Shown: in pieces, positions 4,709 to 8,087 of the stretch
Numbering within the stretch: position 1 is the stretch's first letter
Layout: the number at the start of each line of letters is the position of its first letter
NCBI GenBank assembly: GCA_050701115.1
Contig: JBOHER010000093.1
Coordinates: 1 to 8,087, forward strand
DNA length: 8,087 nt
Direction: 5' to 3'
Source: JBOHER01 sp050701115
GTDB taxonomy: Bacteria; Actinomycetota; Actinomycetes; Mycobacteriales; Pseudonocardiaceae
Translations under genes and position numbers: made by a program
Notes under the pieces: model-generated
What the model was told of the DNA's origin: nothing
What the model saw: the letters and a program-made list of their open reading frames with translations, nothing else
Databases searched by the model: none

Positions 4709-7495
4709 TTAATGTTCGCGGGGCCGCGAGGCCACCCAGGAGGCGATCTGCACGCGGGAGTCGAAGCCGAGCTTGGTGAGGATGTTGCGGACGTGGGTCT
4801 CCACGGTGCGCTCGGAAAGGTACAGGCGGCTGGCGATCTGCCGGTTGCTCAGGCCGTCGGCGACCAACCCGGCTAACTGCTCCTCGCGGGGGGACAGCGG
4901 TGTCGCCCTGCCGCGACGATGGCTGGCCAGCAGCGCGTCCACCTCGGCAGCCAACGGCGCCATGCCGAGGCGTCGCGCCGTGGCCAGCGCCGCTTCGAGG
5001 TGCGCGTCGGCCTCCCGCGGGTCCCCCGGCCCGCGCCGGACAAGCAGCAGCCGTGCCGTCTCCGCCCTGGTGATCGCCTCATACGGAGGTGAGCCCATTG
5101 CGGTGCAATTGTCCAGCGCGGACGCGAGGTGGGTCGCCGCCGCGGCCCAGTCGTCCAGCAGCCGCGCCAGCTTTCCGAGGTAGAGGGCGACCGGGCCACC
5201 CCACGGTGTGTGTGCGCCCGAGATCATCTGTCGATCGGCGAACGGCAGCAGGTCTGCGTAGATCGCCGCAGCCGTCGCAGTGTCGTTCAATGCGACGCAC
5301 AAGTTGGCGCTCCCCGCGGTGGCGGGCAGCCACTCTGGTGCGTGCCGGGGCAACGAGCCGAGGTGCGGGACGACCGTCGCCCACACCTCGGCCGCGTCGT
5401 CGAACCGTCCCATACCGGCGAGCTGGACCGCGTGCCATGACCGTGCCAAGTATGGCCCCTCCTCGGCGAACCGGCGGACCGAATCCTCCGCCTCCGCAAG
5501 GCCTTCACCGGTCTGCCGGGCGAGGTCTGACCGAAAGATCAAGTGCACGAAGTCGGCTCCCTGGTGGCCGCCGCGCCTGCCGATCAGCAGGGCTTCGTCG
5601 GCCAGCGATCGGGCGTCCCGGTACCGGCCTTCGAGCGTGGCAAGCGTCGCTTGGATCATCTTCAGGCGCCACACCCCGAGCGGCTCCTTCATGTGCCGCA
5701 CCACGCCGGCGAACGCGGCCAGTTCTTGGTTCACCTGGAGCCTGCGGCCGAGCTCCCAGAACGCGTCCAGCCGCCATACGTGCCCCCAGGCCAGATAGTC
5801 GTCGCGCCCGGTTTCGATGCCGAGTTGGACCGCGCGTTCCCCGTTGGTCAGTCGTTCCAGTGCGTATCTCGGGTTGTTCAAGGCGGACTGGCGAGCCTGC
5901 ACGGCGAGGAACCGGGCATCGGGGTCGCCGGACGCCTCCGCGGCCCGCAGCGCTCGCTGGCTCAGCTCGGGATCCGGTTCCGCCCACGGGCTCGCGGTGA
6001 CGGAAAGCTGGGCGAGCACCCGCGCCTCGCGCACCGGATCAGTTCCGCGCACCAAGTCGAGGGCGTCGCGGCACAGTTGGTGGATCTCGTCGCACACCGG
6101 ATCGTTGGAGATTCCCCGGACCACGGTGGCCGCGTCCGCGACGGTCGCCCCGTCACCCGCCGCGCGTGCCAGGACCGCTGCTTCGCGGCACGACTGCCAC
6201 GCGGCTGCGATCGCGCCTGTCCGGAACTCGCAGCGCGCCAACTCCAGGAGCAGCTCCTGCCTGCTGGGGAAGGGCGCCGGGATCAGCGGGAGCAGATCGA
6301 GGGCTTGCCGATACTGGAAAGCAGCGTGTTCGTATGCGAGCTGGCTGTGCGCGCGCACTGCCGCCCGCAGCGTCACGTCCAACGCTTCCTGAGCCCCGCC
6401 GAGCGGCGCGGCTTGCCTGAGGTGATGAGCGTGCACGTCGATGAGATCGTCCTCATCGGACCCAATGGCGTCCGCCGCCTGCCGATGCAGCTTTCGCTGG
6501 TCTACAGTGGACAGTTCGGCGTAGGCCACCTCCTGCGTCAGGGCGTGGACGAAACGCAGCACGTGACCGCCGCCGGGCACCACCAGATCCCGGGCCCGCG
6601 CGTCCTCGAGCAGGTCGAGAACCGTGGTGGGCGTTTGCCCGGACACCTCGGCGAGCAGCCCGACCGTGAACTCGCGTCCCAGCACCGCCGCCTCGCGCAG
6701 CAGGTGCCGAGTGGCGGGCTGGAGGCCGTCGAGACGCCGGGCGATAACGTCACGCAAGACCCGGGGCAGGGAGTGCTGGACGGTTCCTGATGCGCCGATC
6801 AGCCGTAGTAGTTCCAGCACGAAAAAGGGATTGCCCTCGGACCGTTCCTCAACGGCCCGCACCAGCGCGTCATCTGGCCGGACCGGCAGCGCGCGACGGG
6901 CGAGCAGTTCGACCTCGCTGTGCGCGAGTCCCTTGAGAGTCAACTGTCCTGCACCCCGCTCCCGAAGAATGCCGGACACGACGTCGGTCAACTCGGGATG
7001 CGCGTGCACTTCGGCAGCGCGGTACAGGCCGAACACGAGGATGCTGCGATGCGCCGCCTCGGCGGCGAGGATCTGCAGCAGCCGCAGCGAGGGGACGTCG
7101 GCACAGTGCAGGTCATCCAGCACCATCAGCAGACCCCCGGGCGTGGCGGCTTCCCGGAGCACCTGGATGACCTCGTCGAAGAGTTGGAATCGGCTGCCGG
7201 TGTCGTCGGTCGGGCTCGGCGAGATCAGATTCTCTGCCGAGACGCCGAGGTCTCGCAGCACCTGGATCCACGGCCAGTAGGCGGGTGCCCCCTCGACTTC
7301 GAGACACGATCCCCACGCGGTGGTCCACCCCTGTGCCGCGGCGTGCTGGGCGATTTGATCGGCAAGGGCGGTCTTGCCCATGCCCGGCTCGCCGTCGATC
7401 AGGACGACGGCACCGCTACCTTCGCGGGCGTCGGCGAGCCGTCGCAGCGCGTCCGCGATCTCCCGCTCACGCCCGACGAAGTTGTCGCGGTCCAC
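4709..7495 (-). CDS. LAL-type LuxR regulator with AAA ATPase domain
   Basis: This large cytosolic transcription factor has 928 residues, typical for the LAL (large ATP-binding LuxR) family. An AAA_16-type ATPase opens it: FVGREREI (6-13), Walker A GEPGMGKT (35-42) with Lys41, and Walker B LLMVLDDLH (122-130) with Asp127-Asp128. SEGNPFFVLEL follows later, as expected for the STAND/AAA_16 fold. A helical, TPR-like middle follows (about 350-860), probably the ligand- or partner-sensing part. The C-terminus is a GerE helix-turn-helix (about 867-922) with LSPREEQLAGLVADGLSNRQIA and LSERTVETHVRNILTKL, complete and near the end. The GTG at 7495 starts at the conserved FVGRE and has a -10 hexamer 6 bases before it. 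The signal sensed and the targets are unknown. Flanking flavodoxin and ABM genes on the same strand are candidate targets. Confidence 0.93.
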   Translation of the reverse strand: MDRDNFVGREREIADALRRLADAREGSGAVVLIDGEPGMGKTALADQIAQHAAAQGWTTAWGSCLEVEGAPAYWPWIQVLRDLGVSAENLISPSPTDDTGSRFQLFDEVIQVLREAATPGGLLMVLDDLHCADVPSLRLLQILAAEAAHRSILVFGLYRAAEVHAHPELTDVVSGILRERGAGQLTLKGLAHSEVELLARRALPVRPDDALVRAVEERSEGNPFFVLELLRLIGASGTVQHSLPRVLRDVIARRLDGLQPATRHLLREAAVLGREFTVGLLAEVSGQTPTTVLDLLEDARARDLVVPGGGHVLRFVHALTQEVAYAELSTVDQRKLHRQAADAIGSDEDDLIDVHAHHLRQAAPLGGAQEALDVTLRAAVRAHSQLAYEHAAFQYRQALDLLPLIPAPFPSRQELLLELARCEFRTGAIAAAWQSCREAAVLARAAGDGATVADAATVVRGISNDPVCDEIHQLCRDALDLVRGTDPVREARVLAQLSVTASPWAEPDPELSQRALRAAEASGDPDARFLAVQARQSALNNPRYALERLTNGERAVQLGIETGRDDYLAWGHVWRLDAFWELGRRLQVNQELAAFAGVVRHMKEPLGVWRLKMIQATLATLEGRYRDARSLADEALLIGRRGGHQGADFVHLIFRSDLARQTGEGLAEAEDSVRRFAEEGPYLARSWHAVQLAGMGRFDDAAEVWATVVPHLGSLPRHAPEWLPATAGSANLCVALNDTATAAAIYADLLPFADRQMISGAHTPWGGPVALYLGKLARLLDDWAAAATHLASALDNCTAMGSPPYEAITRAETARLLLVRRGPGDPREADAHLEAALATARRLGMAPLAAEVDALLASHRRGRATPLSPREEQLAGLVADGLSNRQIASRLYLSERTVETHVRNILTKLGFDSRVQIASWVASRPREH
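4716..4729 (-). terminator. Short hairpin at the end of the LAL gene
   Basis: TCGCG (4716-4720) pairs with CGCGA (4725-4729) around a 4-base loop, within the last codons of the regulator and just before its TAA stop. It could slow or stop transcription before the ABM gene. The stem is short, lacks a T-tract and lies in coding sequence, so the evidence is weak. Confidence 0.2.
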
Positions 7496-7507
7496 GAGGG
7501 CAGTCTA
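7496..7507 (-). promoter_or_regulatory. Leaderless-type -10 element for the LAL gene
   Basis: On the minus strand TAGACT (7507-7502) is followed by 6 bases and then the GTG at 7495. The hexamer and its preceding C are identical to those of deoC (CTAGACT). No Shine-Dalgarno precedes the GTG. The regulator is therefore probably transcribed from its own start within the 47-base gap after the flavodoxin gene. Confidence 0.5.
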
Positions 7508-7518
7508 GCCAGCTGATC

Positions 7519-7536
7519 ACGGCATTCGGGTGCCGT
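7519..7536. promoter_or_regulatory. Inverted repeat ACGGCA-N6-TGCCGT upstream of the LAL promoter
   Basis: ACGGCA (7519-7524) and TGCCGT (7531-7536) are perfect 6-base arms around TTCGGG. The repeat ends 6 bases from the flavodoxin stop codon and begins 11 bases upstream of the LAL -10, so it covers the expected -35 region. It could be an operator for self-control or another regulator, or a terminator for the flavodoxin gene. Spacing suits a dimer binding site. No T-tract follows. Confidence 0.4.
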
Positions 7537-7542
7537 CGAGTG

Positions 7543-7995
7543 CTACTCCATCAGGCTGGCAGCCAGCGTTGCACCGAGCTCCCAGCAGGCCCTAAGGTCC
7601 TCCTTGCTCGGCTCACCGGTGACCGTGACCGGCTGGGCGGACTTCTCCCAGCCGAGCCCGGTCACGATGCTCTCGATGCCGCGCGTAGTACCGGATGCGT
7701 CGCTGCCGCCGTGCACGTAGTAGCTGAACGGCCGCCCGCGGGTCGCGTCGAGGCACGGGTAGTAGATCTGGTCGAAGAAATGCTTGAGGGCACCGCTCAT
7801 GTAGCCGAGATTCGCGGTGGTGCCCAACAGATAGCCGTCCGCTTCCAGCACGTCGGGGGCGGTTGCCACCAGCGCGGGCTTACGCACCACCGTCACGCCC
7901 TCGATCTCATCGGTGGTCGCGCCATCCACGACGGCCTCGAACATTGCCTGCAGGTTCGGCGAGGGCGTATGGTGCACGATCAACAGCGTCGGCAT
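7543..7995 (-). CDS. Flavodoxin-like FMN protein / NAD(P)H oxidoreductase
   Basis: A 150-residue protein of the flavodoxin/NADPH-dependent FMN reductase fold, probably cytosolic. It starts with strand PTLLIVHH (2-9) and the FMN phosphate loop HHTPSPNLQ (8-16). Next come the isoalloxazine-contact loop GTTANLGYMSGALKHFFD (58-75) and YYPCLDATRGRPFSYYVHGG (78-97), a stretch well conserved in actinobacterial relatives. The helix-strand order is complete to the C-terminus. Substrate and electron donor cannot be read from sequence; quinone reduction is one family activity. Start choice: MPTLLIVHHTP is the usual beginning, at 7995. A GGAG is only 2 bases before it, which is too close for a good ribosome site. 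An in-frame ATG at 8013 adds six residues and is the alternative. It precedes the LAL regulator by 47 bases. Confidence 0.88.
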   Translation of the reverse strand: MPTLLIVHHTPSPNLQAMFEAVVDGATTDEIEGVTVVRKPALVATAPDVLEADGYLLGTTANLGYMSGALKHFFDQIYYPCLDATRGRPFSYYVHGGSDASGTTRGIESIVTGLGWEKSAQPVTVTGEPSKEDLRACWELGATLAASLME

Positions 7996-8087
7996 GGCTC
8001 CACTGTGCAACATCGGGCAGCGGTCCGCCGCGCAGGGTGGCGATGCAGGCGGGGCGAGCTGAAGGTGGCCTTCGGTACGGCATATGC
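7996..8087. other. Right-edge region without a supported gene
   Basis: These 92 bases upstream of the flavodoxin gene hold no complete gene. A small imperfect hairpin GAAGG-TGG-CCTTC lies near 8061-8073, and an ATG inside GCATATGC stands at the very end on the plus strand. Either a divergent gene starting there or the flavodoxin promoter may be present. No convincing TANNNT sits at leaderless distance from 7995 or 8013. Confidence 0.4.

Noticed and set aside
5089..6790. Long plus-strand frames opposite the LAL gene (303 and 415 residues)
   Set aside because: They are low-complexity Arg/Pro/Ala or Gly/Val/Arg shadows without recognisable domains. The minus-strand frame is a complete LAL protein.
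8084..8087. ATG at the right edge as a divergent gene start
   Set aside because: Only four bases remain, so nothing can be tested. It is noted but not called as a gene.
1..8087. CRISPR arrays, tRNA or rRNA genes, insertion sequences, attachment sites
   Set aside because: No regular spaced repeats, cloverleaf-like segments, transposase motifs or terminal inverted repeats were seen, and coding sequence fills nearly the whole window.

Overview
The window looks like chromosomal DNA from a high-GC actinobacterium of the mycolate-bearing order Mycobacteriales, most likely Nocardia or a relative. The main evidence is an intact LprG-P55 operon (the Rv1411c-Rv1410c type), which is typical of mycolic-acid bacteria. 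The uracil phosphoribosyltransferase and the small flavodoxin also read like the mycobacterial proteins. The genus is inferred, since no rRNA or other decisive marker is present. I see no insertion sequence, phage gene, tRNA, rRNA or CRISPR array. Coding density is very high and no gap exceeds about 100 bases.

Left part (1-2030), nucleotide salvage. A deoxyribose-phosphate aldolase gene (deoC, minus strand) runs off the left edge. Just upstream of it, on the same strand, is a 221-residue DUF1707/LiaF-like protein. Divergent from that, across an 81-base promoter region, is upp (plus strand). DeoC breaks down the deoxyribose phosphate released from deoxynucleosides and Upp recovers free uracil, so the two enzymes are plausible salvage partners. 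The DUF1707 protein between them is more likely a regulator or an envelope-stress protein.

Middle (2039-4263), lipid export. lprG (lipoprotein) and p55 (MFS transporter) are on the minus strand with stop and start codons overlapping as TGATG. p55 converges on upp with only 8 bases between the stop codons. An inverted repeat there could terminate both transcripts. In mycobacteria this pair moves triacylglycerides and related lipids out of the inner membrane and affects drug tolerance.

Right part (4310-7995), a possible redox-linked cluster, all minus strand. A flavodoxin-like protein is followed by a 928-residue LuxR-family ATPase regulator (LAL type) and then a 100-residue dimeric alpha/beta-barrel (ABM-like) protein. 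With lprG and p55 this makes five co-oriented genes. Several probably have their own promoters, so they need not form one operon.

The most striking pattern is in the starts. Five of the eight genes (deoC, DUF1707, upp, lprG, the LAL regulator) have a TANNNT -10 hexamer ending exactly 6 or 7 bases before the start codon and no convincing Shine-Dalgarno. This is the signature of leaderless transcription. The other three are p55 (coupled to lprG), the ABM gene (clear RBS) and the flavodoxin (weak signals). I did not find a wholly new system. The LAL-redox cluster and the inverted repeat over the regulator's own promoter are the best leads.
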